Shown here: positions 51,474 to 61,980 of the stretch, one piece after another | Layout of the letters: each line of letters begins with the position of its first letter | How positions within the stretch are numbered: position 1 is the first letter of the stretch | DNA from: CAMYMQ01 sp963730305 | GTDB taxonomy: Bacteria; Pseudomonadota; Alphaproteobacteria; Bin65 | Assembly (NCBI GenBank): GCA_963730305.1 | Contig: CAVSRB010000006.1 | Location: 254,633 to 318,632 of the forward strand | Direction of reading: 5' to 3' | Length of the DNA: 64,000 nt | Translations under genes and position numbers: made by a program | The notes under the pieces: generated by a model | What the model saw: the letters and a program-made list of their open reading frames with translations, nothing else | Told to the model about the DNA's origin: nothing | Databases searched by the model: none

Positions 51474-52373
51474 ATGATGAGCGAGCCCGACTGGACCCTC
51501 TATCGCGCCTTCCTCGCGGTGCTGACCGACGGCAGCCTGTCCGCTGCGGCGCGGCGGCTCGGCCTGACCCAGCCGACCGTCGGTCGCCAGGTCGAGGCGC
51601 TGGAGCGGGCGCTGGACGTGTCGTTGTTCACCCGCGCGCCGCAGGGCATGACCCCGACGCCGGCCGCGTTGGCCCTGGAGCCGCACGCCCGCGCGATGGC
51701 CTCGGCCGCTGCCGCGGCGCGCCGGGCGATCTCGGGCGTCGGCGCGCTCGCCGGCACGGTACGGCTGACCGCCAGCGAGATCATGAGCGCCGAGGTGCTG
51801 CCGCCGATCCTGGCCGACTTCCTGCCGCACCATCCCGGCCTGGAGATCGAGCTGGTCGCGACCAACCAGCTCGAAGACCTGCTGCGCCGCGACGCCGACA
51901 TCGCGGTCCGGATGACGCGGCCGACCCAGAAGGCGCTGGTCGCACGGCAGGTCGGCCGGGTCGATATCGGCCTGTTCGCCCACCGGCGCTATCTCGACAC
52001 CCACGGCGAGCCGCGCGACGTCGACGATCTGCGGCGGCATACGCTGATCGGCTACGACCGGATGCAGATCCCGGGCGGCATCCGCAGCGTCGACGGCATG
52101 GCGATCACGCGCGAGCTGTTCGCCTTTCGCACCGACAGCGACCTGACCCAGATCGCCGCCGTCCGCGCCGGGGTGGGTATCGGCGGCGTCCACCTCGGCA
52201 TCGCCCGGCGCGATCCCGACCTCGTGCCGGTCCTGCCCGACAAGGTCCTGTTCGATCTGGAGACCTGGCTGGTCATGCACGAGGACCAGCGGTCGAGCCC
52301 GCGGCTGCGGACCCTGTTCGACTATCTGGTGCGGGCGATGGGGGACTATGCCAAAGCCAGCCGCGGCGCCTGA
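51474..52373 (+). CDS. LysR family transcriptional regulator
   Basis: A 299-residue LysR protein. SLSAAARRLGLTQPTVGRQV is the helix-turn-helix; the effector domain has LTASEIMSAEVLPPILADFL and the end of the fold RSSPRLRTLFDYLVRAMG. The divergent gap to the epimerase (96 bp) is AT-rich with an imperfect inverted repeat around TTGATCAGC, as expected of a LysR-controlled pair. Confidence 0.9.
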   Translation: MMSEPDWTLYRAFLAVLTDGSLSAAARRLGLTQPTVGRQVEALERALDVSLFTRAPQGMTPTPAALALEPHARAMASAAAAARRAISGVGALAGTVRLTASEIMSAEVLPPILADFLPHHPGLEIELVATNQLEDLLRRDADIAVRMTRPTQKALVARQVGRVDIGLFAHRRYLDTHGEPRDVDDLRRHTLIGYDRMQIPGGIRSVDGMAITRELFAFRTDSDLTQIAAVRAGVGIGGVHLGIARRDPDLVPVLPDKVLFDLETWLVMHEDQRSSPRLRTLFDYLVRAMGDYAKASRGA

Positions 52374-52405
52374 GCGGGCGGGCGCCAGGCCGGTGCGCTG
52401 TCGCG

Positions 52406-54058
52406 CTAGGCCGACCGCGACAGGCGCTCGACGTTGACCGGGGTTTGGACGGGCTGTTCCAGGCCGTCCGTGGGCGGGGCGTAGGCGACCTGGTTGCGGC
52501 CGTTGCGCTTGGCCTGGTAGAGCGCCATGTCGGCGCGGGCGAGCAGGTCGTCGAGCGACTTGATGTCGTGTCGGAAGTCGGCGACGCCGATGCTCGTCGA
52601 CAGCGAGATCGCCTCGTCGTCGGCGTCGACCCGGGCCGCTTCGATGCGCCGGCGCAGGCGCTCGCACAGCTGCAGCCCGTGGGGCAGCTCGGTCTCGGGC
52701 AGCAGCAGGACGAACTCCTCACCGCCGAAGCGGGCGAACAGATCACTCTGCCGGATGCTCTTGCGGACGATGTCGGACAGCGCCACCAGGCAGCGGTCGC
52801 CGGCGGCGTGGCCGTGGGTGTCGTTGACCCCCTTGAAGTGGTCGACGTCGAGCAGCGCGACCACCAGCGGCTTGTCATAGCGGGCGGCGCGGTAGATCTC
52901 CTCCGTCGCCTTCTCGATGAAGGCGCGCCGGTTGAGCAGGCCGGTCAGGCTGTCGACCGAGGCGAGTTGTTCGAGGTCGGCCTCGAGCCGCTTCTGGACG
53001 GAGATGTCGCGGACGCTGGACCGGAAGCCGTCGACCGCCCCGCTCTCGTCCGTGATCGGGTTGGACACGGCTTCGCACCAGCGCATCGAACCGTCGCGAT
53101 GGATCACGCGGAACTCGATCTCGCCGCGGTCCGGCATCTGGGCGCCGTTGACGATCGCCTTGGCGACCCGCTCCCGGTCGTCGGGATGGACCATGTCGGC
53201 GGTCACGAGTTGGGGGTTCAACATCACGTCCTCCGGCGTGTAGCCGGTGAACCGCTCGACGCTTGGACTGGTCCAGACCAGCGCGCCATTGTGGTCGAAC
53301 CAGGTCTCCCAGTCGTGCGAGTAGTCGGCGATGATCTTGAAACGACGCGCGCTCTCGCGCAGCCGCTCGTCGGCGCGTTCGACCGAGCGGACCAGGCTGG
53401 CGGCGCGATTGAACAGGTGCTTCGCGTTGTGCGCCGCGCGCACCAGCGCCAGGCAGAGCAGGACGATCGCCACCGACGCGGCGGCGTAGCCGGGACCGGA
53501 CGTCTTGACGGCGTAGACCAGCAGCGGCGCCACCGCTGGCGTGATCCAGGCGAGGAACACGCTCATCCGCGCGCCGTTGGTCGCGGCGCCGAGCATGGCG
53601 CCGATCATCGCCAGCACGACGACGATGGTCTGCGCCTTGTCCAGGTCGTAGAAGAGGAACAGGCCGCACAGTCCCCAGGCGACGCCGATCAGCATGCCGG
53701 AGGTGATCGCAAGCCCGATCAGCGGACCGGACTCCTGCGCGTCCTGGTCCGCGATCCGGCCGAGGAAGACGGAGCGTATCAGCAGGATCGCGATCAGGGC
53801 GACGATCCACGCCGAGACCAGGATCTTGGGCGCCGGGCTGTTGTACAGGACGACCGCGACGGTCCCGGCGAACAGCATATGGAACAGCATACCGGCCCGG
53901 CCGTTGCGCAGCAGGATGCCGCGTCGGATCGAGAACAGCAGATCCCTGTCCGTGGCCGGCGTGTCGGCGGGCGGGCGCGTCCAGCGCAGCTTGGCGCTTG
54001 GCGTGCCCGACGATCCCGAGCGCGGGCTCTGCACGATCGTTATGTCTTCCTGCGCCAT
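52406..54058 (-). CDS. Membrane PAS-GGDEF diguanylate cyclase
   Basis: From the chosen start MAQEDITIVQ at 54058, about residues 55-190 form five or so transmembrane helices, a PAS domain follows (FKIIADYSHDWETWFDHNGA to VHPDDRERVAKAIVNGAQMP), and the GGDEF domain at about 350-520 has GGEEF at 445-449, the active-site sequence, plus DSLTGLLNRRAFIEKATEEI and ALLDVDHFKGVNDTHGHAAG. It makes cyclic di-GMP. No EAL domain is seen. A longer reading from 54184 is possible but its extra 42 residues look non-coding. Confidence 0.9.
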   Translation of the reverse strand: MAQEDITIVQSPRSGSSGTPSAKLRWTRPPADTPATDRDLLFSIRRGILLRNGRAGMLFHMLFAGTVAVVLYNSPAPKILVSAWIVALIAILLIRSVFLGRIADQDAQESGPLIGLAITSGMLIGVAWGLCGLFLFYDLDKAQTIVVVLAMIGAMLGAATNGARMSVFLAWITPAVAPLLVYAVKTSGPGYAAASVAIVLLCLALVRAAHNAKHLFNRAASLVRSVERADERLRESARRFKIIADYSHDWETWFDHNGALVWTSPSVERFTGYTPEDVMLNPQLVTADMVHPDDRERVAKAIVNGAQMPDRGEIEFRVIHRDGSMRWCEAVSNPITDESGAVDGFRSSVRDISVQKRLEADLEQLASVDSLTGLLNRRAFIEKATEEIYRAARYDKPLVVALLDVDHFKGVNDTHGHAAGDRCLVALSDIVRKSIRQSDLFARFGGEEFVLLLPETELPHGLQLCERLRRRIEAARVDADDEAISLSTSIGVADFRHDIKSLDDLLARADMALYQAKRNGRNQVAYAPPTDGLEQPVQTPVNVERLSRSA

Positions 54059-54317
54059 CGTGGCTCGCAGCGGCTGATCCCAACGCCCCGGCCGACACCC
54101 GGTTTCGCGCTGCGGGGCATGGACACCCGCCGCCGCGCGCCCGGAGGGCCGAAGCGCGGCGAGTATCGGGGGAATATCGTTCATAAAGCCCTAACGCCAA
54201 TAAATCCTTTCGACGTGATTAAATATTAGCCAAATATGGCTCATGACTAATCGTTAGACAGTCGATGCGGCGACGACCCGGCGCCGATCGCTGCGCCCGG
54301 CCCGACGCGCGCACGTC
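54059..54317. other. Leader region of the diguanylate cyclase gene
   Basis: Apart from the optional N-terminal extension of the cyclase, nothing is supported. An AT-richer patch at about 54185-54250 may hold its promoter. Confidence 0.4.
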
Positions 54318-54446
54318 AACGCGGACCGGCTCTGGCTGATCTCGGCGCTACGTCTGTCGCTCGGCCCGGCCTGGCTGTTCCTGAGCGCCGCCGAGGCGAT
54401 CGCGGCGACCGACGGGTTCGGCTACCGCATCTTCCTGGTTCGGCGC
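54318..54446 (+). pseudogene. Remnant of a TauC/SsuC-type ABC transporter permease
   Basis: One frame reads RLWLISALRLSLGPAWLFLS and then AAEAIAATDGFGYRIFLVRR, which closely resembles the inner part of nitrate/taurine-type ABC permeases. The rest of the gene is missing on both sides and no partner ABC genes are near. This is a decayed fragment rather than a functional gene. Confidence 0.6.
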
Positions 54447-54447
54447 G

Positions 54448-54799
54448 ATGGTCGCCCACGGCAAGCTCGGCGCCCACGAGGGCACCATCGACAAGCCGGT
54501 CGACGACACGGCCCGAAGGTAGGGGAGGGGGCCAAGCCGCACGACGGAATTGGCCATCCTCGGCATCACCACCACGGGCCGTCGCTCGAGCTGGTCGACG
54601 TCGAGATCACCGACGGCGGGCAGGTCGGCACGGCCTCGCCGGGTTTCGCATCGCCGGAACTGGTCGACCACCCGTTCCCGGGCGCCATGGTCCGGGCGCC
54701 ATAGTCCGGGCGCGCACCGACATGCGCTTCGTCTACGTCTCGCTGACCGGGCGCCGGGACGTGCCGCTGGTCGAGATGCTGGCCATGATCGGGGACTGA
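54448..54799 (+). pseudogene. Decayed gene with 14-bp tandem duplication, family not recognised
   Basis: A short frame starts MVAHGKLGAHEGTIDKPVDD and meets a stop at 54522. A second piece from 54519 reads SLELVDVEITDGGQVGTASP and FASPELVDHPFPGA and is stopped at 54702 inside a 14-bp tandem repeat (54682-54695 and 54696-54709, one mismatch). Removing one copy lets it run on as RTDMRFVYVSLTGRRDVPLV and end at 54799 as an 88-codon piece. The two breaks differ from the one-base insertions elsewhere, so this looks like true decay. I do not recognise the family. Confidence 0.5.
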
Positions 54800-54816
54800 G
54801 GCCGGCGAGGGGGGCG

Positions 54817-55902
54817 TCAGCCGGCGTCGTCCGCGCCGTCGCTCTGCCGCTGCCACTCGCGCGCCAGCATACTGCGCATCCGCGCGACGCCGACATCGGA
54901 CTGGTCGAGCACCTCGTCGCGGCGCGCTTCGAGGTTGCGTTGGGTCCGCAGCATGACTTCGTCCTGGTCGACCACCTGGTCCGCCTTCCGGCGCAGGCGC
55001 AGGTGCCAGAGCGACCACCACAGCCACCATTTCCAGCCGGTGATCGGGCGCTGGCGCCGCCAGTAGGTGACCACGCCGTTCTCGTCGATCGGCGTGATGA
55101 AGCCGAGGATCCGCATCGGCCCACCGGGCCCGGCGCTCCACGGATAGGGCACGTTGGTCCGCACCCAGTTGGGGAAGTGAAATTCGATCGCGTCGAGATC
55201 GGTCCCCCGCGGGCCCTTGCGCGCGACCAGGAAGCCGTCGTCGCCGTCGGCCAGGTCCTCCAGCACCATCTCGACGTTCGTGCGGGTGCCGCGGCCGAGC
55301 GTGTAGGTTCCGGCGTGCAGGAAGGTGCCGTGCAGCGGGTCGGTGACGTTGTCGAGTAGCCGGAGCCAGCAGATGTCGGGCCATTCGTAGATGTCGATGA
55401 AGCCGTTCCAGGTCGGGCTGGTGAGCTCCTCCGGGACCGGCGGCGGCGCGTGGGGCGGTCGCCCGTCGCTCGACAGGTAGGCGAAGATCAGCCCGCCATG
55501 CTCCTCCGCGGGATAGCGGCGCACCGCCGTGCGCCGCGCCAGCGCGCAGTCGCCGCCGCGGGCGGGAATGTCGATGCACCGGCCCTCGCCGTCGAACAGC
55601 CAGCCGTGGTAGCGGCAGCGGATCGCGTCGCCGTCGACGAAGCCGGCGGACAGCATGGCGCCGCGGTGGGGGCAATAGTCGGTCATGACATGGACGGCGC
55701 CGGCCGCGCTGCGCCAGAGGACCAAGTCCTCGCCCAGGCGGCGCACGGTCACCGGCTCGCGGTCGACCAGGCGCGACTCGCAGATCACGTACCAGTGATT
55801 GCGGAGGCCGGCCGCGTAATGGGCCTCCAGGTTCCGTTCGCTGCGCTGGCGCGGGTTGCGGCCGGTGGCTGTCGTCTCGACGACGGTGAGCGGCTGGGCC
55901 AT
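54817..55902 (-). CDS. Rieske 2Fe-2S ring-hydroxylating oxygenase, alpha-type subunit
   Basis: A 361-residue Rieske oxygenase. The Rieske cluster ligands are Cys77-x-His79 (DYCPHRGAML) and Cys96-x2-His99 (RCRYHGW). The mononuclear iron triad region is DNVTDPLHGTFLH with Asp184, Asp188, His191 and His196. The start MAQPLTVVET at 55902 has GGGAGGA before it; the open frame further upstream is non-coding-like. At 361 residues the form is that of vanillate O-demethylase, phthalate dioxygenase and related single-component-type oxygenases. No reductase gene is nearby, so its electron donor is elsewhere. It may demethylate or hydroxylate an aromatic acid. Confidence 0.9.
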   Translation of the reverse strand: MAQPLTVVETTATGRNPRQRSERNLEAHYAAGLRNHWYVICESRLVDREPVTVRRLGEDLVLWRSAAGAVHVMTDYCPHRGAMLSAGFVDGDAIRCRYHGWLFDGEGRCIDIPARGGDCALARRTAVRRYPAEEHGGLIFAYLSSDGRPPHAPPPVPEELTSPTWNGFIDIYEWPDICWLRLLDNVTDPLHGTFLHAGTYTLGRGTRTNVEMVLEDLADGDDGFLVARKGPRGTDLDAIEFHFPNWVRTNVPYPWSAGPGGPMRILGFITPIDENGVVTYWRRQRPITGWKWWLWWSLWHLRLRRKADQVVDQDEVMLRTQRNLEARRDEVLDQSDVGVARMRSMLAREWQRQSDGADDAG

Positions 55903-56404
55903 GCGTTGTCCTCCCGAGCGTTCCCGTCCCGGTGCGCCGACGGCCGTGAAGGCGCCGCCGGCGCCCGGCGCCCATCTGACGCGGGCGACCGGCCCTATTA
56001 GTATCCGACCGTCCGGGCCCCGACAACGTGGCAGCCGGCAGCATCCGTTCCCGACGGGTGGTTTCGAGCGGAACTCGGGGACGCAAAAAAAATGGCCGAC
56101 ACTGATCGGAGGGGAAACATCCGTGGTCGGCCAGCAGGGGTTTGTTTCGCGCCGCGGGAGGTGTGGGGAGTCCGCGACACGCCGACCGGCCTGTTTTCCG
56201 GGCACTCGGCCGATCTGCCTCCATGGTTAATCATTATGGTTAAATTCGCAATGGGGTATGGGTCTACCTCTAGCCGCGCATTCTACCGATTCCACAAGAT
56301 GTAGCGTGGCCGCTGCCGAGGCCGCGGCAAACCGCGCGGGTTAGGCAAAGATTAACCACCCCTGGCTAGATTTGCGTCCGACGGACAACCCTTGTCACCG
56401 GTCG
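55903..56404. other. Intergenic region between Rieske oxygenase and histidine kinase
   Basis: These 502 bases have no supported protein gene. They contain the minus-strand terminator-like hairpin at 56085-56133 and an AT-richer patch at about 56220-56300 that may hold promoters for the kinase or an unseen RNA. Confidence 0.5.
56085..56133 (-). terminator. Orphan terminator-like hairpin on the minus strand
   Basis: TGGCCGAC (56093-56100) pairs with GTCGGCCA (56126-56133), with an inner CGGA/TCCG pairing, and on the minus strand this is followed by eight U (56085-56092). There is no protein gene on that strand just upstream, so it may end a small RNA starting in the 56140-56330 region. Confidence 0.45.
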
Positions 56405-57823
<1,419 letters not shown>

Positions 57824-57942
57824 CCGGGCGGTCGCGGCCGATATCGGCCCGCAAACGGCGTCTTGCATCCGCCGCAGCGCTTGGGCAGGCTGCGCCGTCC
57901 GCCGGCCTGCGCCGCCGGCCCCCGCCGAGGAGATCTGCCCCG

Positions 57943-59070
57943 ATGACCCACCGTCCGCCGTTTCGTGCCGAACACATCGGCAGCCTGTTGCGCCCGCGCG
58001 ACCTCAAGGCTGCCTTCGGGGCGCACGGGCGCGGCGAGATCGACCGGCTCGCGCTCGACCAGGCGATCGACGGGGCGATCATCGAGGCGATCCGGCTGCA
58101 GGAGGAGTGCGGCCTGCAGGTGATCACCGACGGCGAGTTCCGGCGCGGGTCCTGGTTCCTCGGCTTCGTCGACGCGGTCGCCGGGCTGACCACGGCGCCG
58201 TCGACCTTCGCCTTCAAGGGCGCGCACGCCGCCTGGCAGTGTCCCTTCGCCGAGCGGCGGCTCGAACGGGTGCGCGGCATCGCCACCGACGAGTTCGAGT
58301 TCATCCGCACCCACACCGAGCGGACCCCCAAGGTGACGCTGCCGTCGCCGACGGCGATGCACTTCTGGCGCGGCGCGGAATGCTATGCGCCCGGCGTCTA
58401 CCGCGACGTCGAGACCTATTTCGCCGACCTCGCCCGGATCTATCGCCAGGAGCTGGTGGAACTGGAGGCGCTCGGCTGCGTCTACGTCCAGCTCGACGAG
58501 GTGCCGATCGCGATGCTGTGCGACCCGGACGTGCGCTCTGCCGTGGCCGACCGGGGCGACGACCCGGACGCGCTGCTCCGCCGCTACGTCGCGCTGGTCA
58601 ACGAGGCGCTCGCCGACCGGCCCGGCAACATGGTGGTGGGCATGCATCTGTGCCGCGGCAACTACAAGGGCCAGTGGATGGCGTCGGGCGGCTACGACCC
58701 GGTCGCGGAGTTGCTGTTCGGCGGCCTCGATATCGACGCATTCTTTCTCGAATACGACAGCCAGCGGGCCGGCGGCTTCGAGCCGCTCGCCGCGCTGGGC
58801 GACGACAAGATCGCGGTGCTCGGCCTGGTGACGACCAAGACGCCCGACAATCCGGGCGCCGACGACCTGCGCCGCCGGATCGAGGAGGCGTCGGCCTACG
58901 TGCCGCTCGAGCGGCTGGCGCTCAGCCCGCAATGCGGCTTCGCCTCGTCGGTCGGCGGCAACCCGGTCACGGAGGCGGACGAGCGGGCCAAGCTCCGTCT
59001 GGTCGCCGAGGTCGCGCAGGCGGTGTGGCCCGGCGATTCCGCCGCGGGCGTGGACGTGCGCAACCGGTGA
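57943..59070 (+). CDS. Cobalamin-independent methionine synthase core (MetE-like), intact copy
   Basis: A 375-residue MetE-core protein homologous to the gene at 21559-22669. Landmarks: PFRAEHIGSLLRPRDLKAAF, VITDGEFRRGSWFLGFV, YVQLDEVPIAMLCDPD, the zinc ligands in GMHLCRGNYKGQW and the late Cys in LALSPQCGFASSVG. As a short form without the N-terminal domain it may use a methyl donor other than polyglutamyl-methyl-THF. GAGGAGAT precedes the ATG. Confidence 0.9.
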   Translation: MTHRPPFRAEHIGSLLRPRDLKAAFGAHGRGEIDRLALDQAIDGAIIEAIRLQEECGLQVITDGEFRRGSWFLGFVDAVAGLTTAPSTFAFKGAHAAWQCPFAERRLERVRGIATDEFEFIRTHTERTPKVTLPSPTAMHFWRGAECYAPGVYRDVETYFADLARIYRQELVELEALGCVYVQLDEVPIAMLCDPDVRSAVADRGDDPDALLRRYVALVNEALADRPGNMVVGMHLCRGNYKGQWMASGGYDPVAELLFGGLDIDAFFLEYDSQRAGGFEPLAALGDDKIAVLGLVTTKTPDNPGADDLRRRIEEASAYVPLERLALSPQCGFASSVGGNPVTEADERAKLRLVAEVAQAVWPGDSAAGVDVRNR

Positions 59071-59155
59071 TCTTCGCGCGCCGGTGCGCTAGGCTGGGGC
59101 CGGTCGGCGCGCCGGGATTTGGCGCCGTCACGGCCCGATCGGGTCGGAACAACAA

Positions 59156-59179
59156 CGGCGGCCGGGAACTCGGCCGCCG
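59156..59179 (+). other. Hairpin in the leader of a lipoprotein gene
   Basis: CGGCGGCCG pairs with CGGCCGCCG around a six-base loop, 16 bases before the lipoprotein ATG. It may end the MetE-like transcript or shield the downstream ribosome site. Confidence 0.4.
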
Positions 59180-59194
59180 AATAACGAGGTTGGC

Positions 59195-59587
59195 ATGAAG
59201 ACGGGAATGACGACTGCTCTTGTGAAGACGATTTCGCCGCTGCGCGCCGCGGTCGCCCTGGCGCTGGCCGGCCTGGTGACGACGGGCTGCGCGAGCACGT
59301 TCCTGACGCCGCACGAGGAGAGCCACTGCCGCAACGCGCTCGAAACGCTCGGCAAGTGGACCGGCGAGACGGGCGACCCCTCGATCGTCGACACCTACAC
59401 CTCGAAGCGGACGGTCGACGGCAAGCAGGTCAGGGTCGTCAACATCAACTATCGCCAGGGCGGCACCGGCCGCCTGATCACCTGCACTTACGCCCGCTCG
59501 GGCGAAGGCCCGGCGATCGACGTGATCTACAAGAACGTCCACCTGACCGACGACGACCTGAAACGGCTGAACGCCGCGGTGAAGTAA
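59195..59587 (+). CDS. Small lipoprotein, family not recognised
   Basis: A 130-residue protein with a signal sequence and lipobox LVTTGC at about residue 31, so it should be anchored to a membrane by its N-terminal cysteine. The mature part has ESHCRNALETLGKW and LITCTYARSGEGPAIDVIY with two more cysteines, and ends DLKRLNAAVK. It is distantly similar to the lipoprotein encoded next. Function unknown. A second ATG four codons in is also possible. Confidence 0.72.
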   Translation: MKTGMTTALVKTISPLRAAVALALAGLVTTGCASTFLTPHEESHCRNALETLGKWTGETGDPSIVDTYTSKRTVDGKQVRVVNINYRQGGTGRLITCTYARSGEGPAIDVIYKNVHLTDDDLKRLNAAVK

Positions 59588-59715
59588 CGAGATCTCCACG
59601 ATTCGCTGTTCAAATAGAGTGCGGGCCGTCGTGGACCGCGGGCGCAGGCTTGTGTAGACTGTGCCCGTGGGACGCGGCGGGGGCGCCGCGATGACTGATC
59701 CGGGGAGAGTGCCAC

Positions 59716-60222
59716 ATGAACCGTATCGCCATGTTTGCGATCATTGGCCTGCCGTTGGCCGTGGCCGCCTGTGCGCAAACCGGCGCCTATTCCAACACGG
59801 CCGAACACTGCAAGTCGGCGCTGGGCCGCGTGGTCCGGCCGAACGATTCGGTGTTCATCCGCAACACGTCGCTCGGTCGGGCGACCGTCAACGGGCAGCC
59901 CGTCGATACGGTGACGCTGGACATCGAGCTCAACGACAAGCCGGTGTCGATGCGCTGCGCCTATCCGCACGCCGGCTCGCTGAACGCCGGCACCCCCGGT
60001 GCGCTCGAGATCGTCTACGCCGGCCAGACCCTGTCCGCCGACCAGGTCGCCGCGCTCAACCAGGCGGTCAGCGACAACGAGAAGCCGTTCGCCGCCTTCC
60101 GCAAGCGGCTGCCGACCTTCCCGGGCATCAACATCTACCAGACCGAGGGCAAGCTCGGCCGGCAGGCCTTCCCGTCCGGGCAGGAGAACCGGCAGGACGA
60201 CCAGGTTCCCCAGAAGAACTGA
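59716..60222 (+). CDS. Lipoprotein, divergent paralogue of the preceding gene
   Basis: A 168-residue protein with lipobox AVAACA at about residue 19. It shares the pattern of its neighbour: EHCKSALGRVV, then SMRCAYPHAGS, LEIVYAGQTLSADQVAALNQ, with matching cysteines and the IVY and LN positions. The C-terminal tail of about 55 residues is extra and ends in a polar, Gln-rich stretch. Function unknown; the pair may be a small tandem duplication. Confidence 0.72.
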   Translation: MNRIAMFAIIGLPLAVAACAQTGAYSNTAEHCKSALGRVVRPNDSVFIRNTSLGRATVNGQPVDTVTLDIELNDKPVSMRCAYPHAGSLNAGTPGALEIVYAGQTLSADQVAALNQAVSDNEKPFAAFRKRLPTFPGINIYQTEGKLGRQAFPSGQENRQDDQVPQKN

Positions 60223-60251
60223 GCCGACCGGGCTGACCGCCGGGTCGCCGC

Positions 60252-61872
60252 CTAGACTTCCTTCAGCCGCTTCGACAGCGCTTCCAGCGTGAGCTGCTCG
60301 CGCGCGTCCGCGTCCAGATAGGGGACGCCGATGCCGTATTCGCGCCAGCGCTTGGCGATCTTCTTCTCGAGCTTCGGATCGATCGTGTTGATCGGCGGGT
60401 AGCGGCGGCCGTCCCAGTCCGGGTTCGGCTCCAGGTTCCAGTCGCGGGTGCCGTCGATCAGCACGCGGGTCCATTCGCCGGTGCCGTACTTGACCGGGTC
60501 GCGCACGGGTCGCGGCACCGACGGGTCGAGCACGGAACCGAAGGTCGGGCCGACCAGCCAGACGTCGCCGCGGCCGGCGTTGACCCGGAACGCCATCGCC
60601 CAGTCGAGCGCCACCGGGTCGCGGATGTCGATGTCCTCCTCGACCACCATGACGTTCTTGAAGAACCACTGGCCGGCCGACGTGCCCCACAGGGCGTTGC
60701 CGACCTGCTTGGCGTGGCCGCGATACTGCTTGCGGATCTGGACGACGATGTTGGTCCCGGTCGAGACCGGCGGCATCCACACGTCGGTGACCCCGGCGAC
60801 CCCGGCATCCTCCAGCATGTTCCAGGCGATCGCCGACCAGCGAATAGGCGCACAAGAGCGAGTCCTCGCTCGGGAAGCCCGGCCGCGCGCCTTCGATCGC
60901 GCCGCGCAGGATCGGGTCGCGCCGGTGGGTGATGGCGGTGACCTCCAGGACCGGCTTGGGCGTCGCCCGGCCGCCGAGATAGCCGGGATAGTCGGCGAAC
61001 GGCCCCTCCATCTGGAAGGTCGCGGGGTCGGGATCGATCCAGCCCTCGACCACGATCTCGGCCGAGGCGGGCACCTGGAGCGGCACGCTCTCGCAGTCGA
61101 CCAGCTCGACCGGCCGCCCGAGGATCGCGCCCATCATGTCCCATTCGCAGACGTGCTTGGGAAAGGGCGAGCCGGCGCAGAAGGGCAGCACGTCGTGCCA
61201 GCCGTGGGCGACGGCCACGGGCATCCGGCCCTTGTCGTCGCGGTATTTGAGGAAATGGCCGCCCCAGCCCTGGGTCGGGATCAACAGCTTGCCGATCCGG
61301 TTGCGGTCGAGCACCTGGCCCCGGTAGAGGCCGATGTTGGCGCGGTCGGTCTCCGGGTCCTGGGTGATGACGCCGCAATAGGTGTCGAGATAGCGGCCGC
61401 CGTCGCTGGCGTGCCACTGGGGCGCCGGGAAGTCCCACAGGTTTATCTCGTCGCCGCGCAGGACGACCTCCTTGCACGGACCGGACGCGACGGTCACCGG
61501 CTCGACCGGCCGGCGATAGGTGTCCTTCAAGTGGCGGACGACCGCCTTGTCGGAGGTCTCCGGCGCCAGGCCGAGCATCAGGCGGACCTGTTCCCCGTTG
61601 CCCAGCCCGCAGGTCATGAACTGGGTGCAGCGGCCGTCCTTGTAGCCCTTGATCCGGCGGAACAGCAGGCCTGGCCCGCCCTGGGCCAGGTTGACCCGCG
61701 CGATCGCGCCGATCTCTTCCTTCCAGTGGACCTTGCGGTCGACCCGGCGAAGCTGGTTGTGCGCCTCCAGCGTGTCCATCCAGCTGCGCAGGCTGGGGCC
61801 GTCGTCCGCGTTCGTGGCGCCCGCATCGCCCGTGGCGGCGCGCGCCAGGCGCGGGTCGGTGGCTTCGTTCAT
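60252..61872 (-). CDS. UbiD family decarboxylase, second copy, one-base insertion
   Basis: From MNEATDPRLARAATG the N-terminal half has LLFRRIKGYKDGRCTQFMTC, VVLRGDEINLWDFPAPQWHA, GLYRGQVLDRNRIGKLLIPT and EGPFADYPGYLGGRA, with EDSLLCAYS near the break. From about 60838 the frame changes and the protein goes on as MLEDAGVAGVTDVWMPPVST, NVMVVEEDIDIRDPVALDWA and VGPTFGSVLDPSVPR to its end. Deleting the G at 60840 gives an unbroken 539-residue UbiD. These enzymes (de)carboxylate aromatic or unsaturated acids with prenylated FMN. GGGAGA lies before the ATG. The gene stands alone, converging on the lipoprotein pair. Confidence 0.87.
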
Positions 61873-61980
61873 GGTCGCGGTCTCCCGTTCGGCCGCTGGT
61901 GCCCGATTTTCGCGCAAACCCTAGCATGGCGCCCGGTTACCAGCCATACGCCGCCGTGCAAGGCGGGGAGGGGGGCCGAC

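Noticed and set aside
56092..56304. A 70-codon plus-strand frame before the histidine kinase
   Set aside because: It runs through the terminator-like hairpin and has no ribosome site or recognisable sequence.
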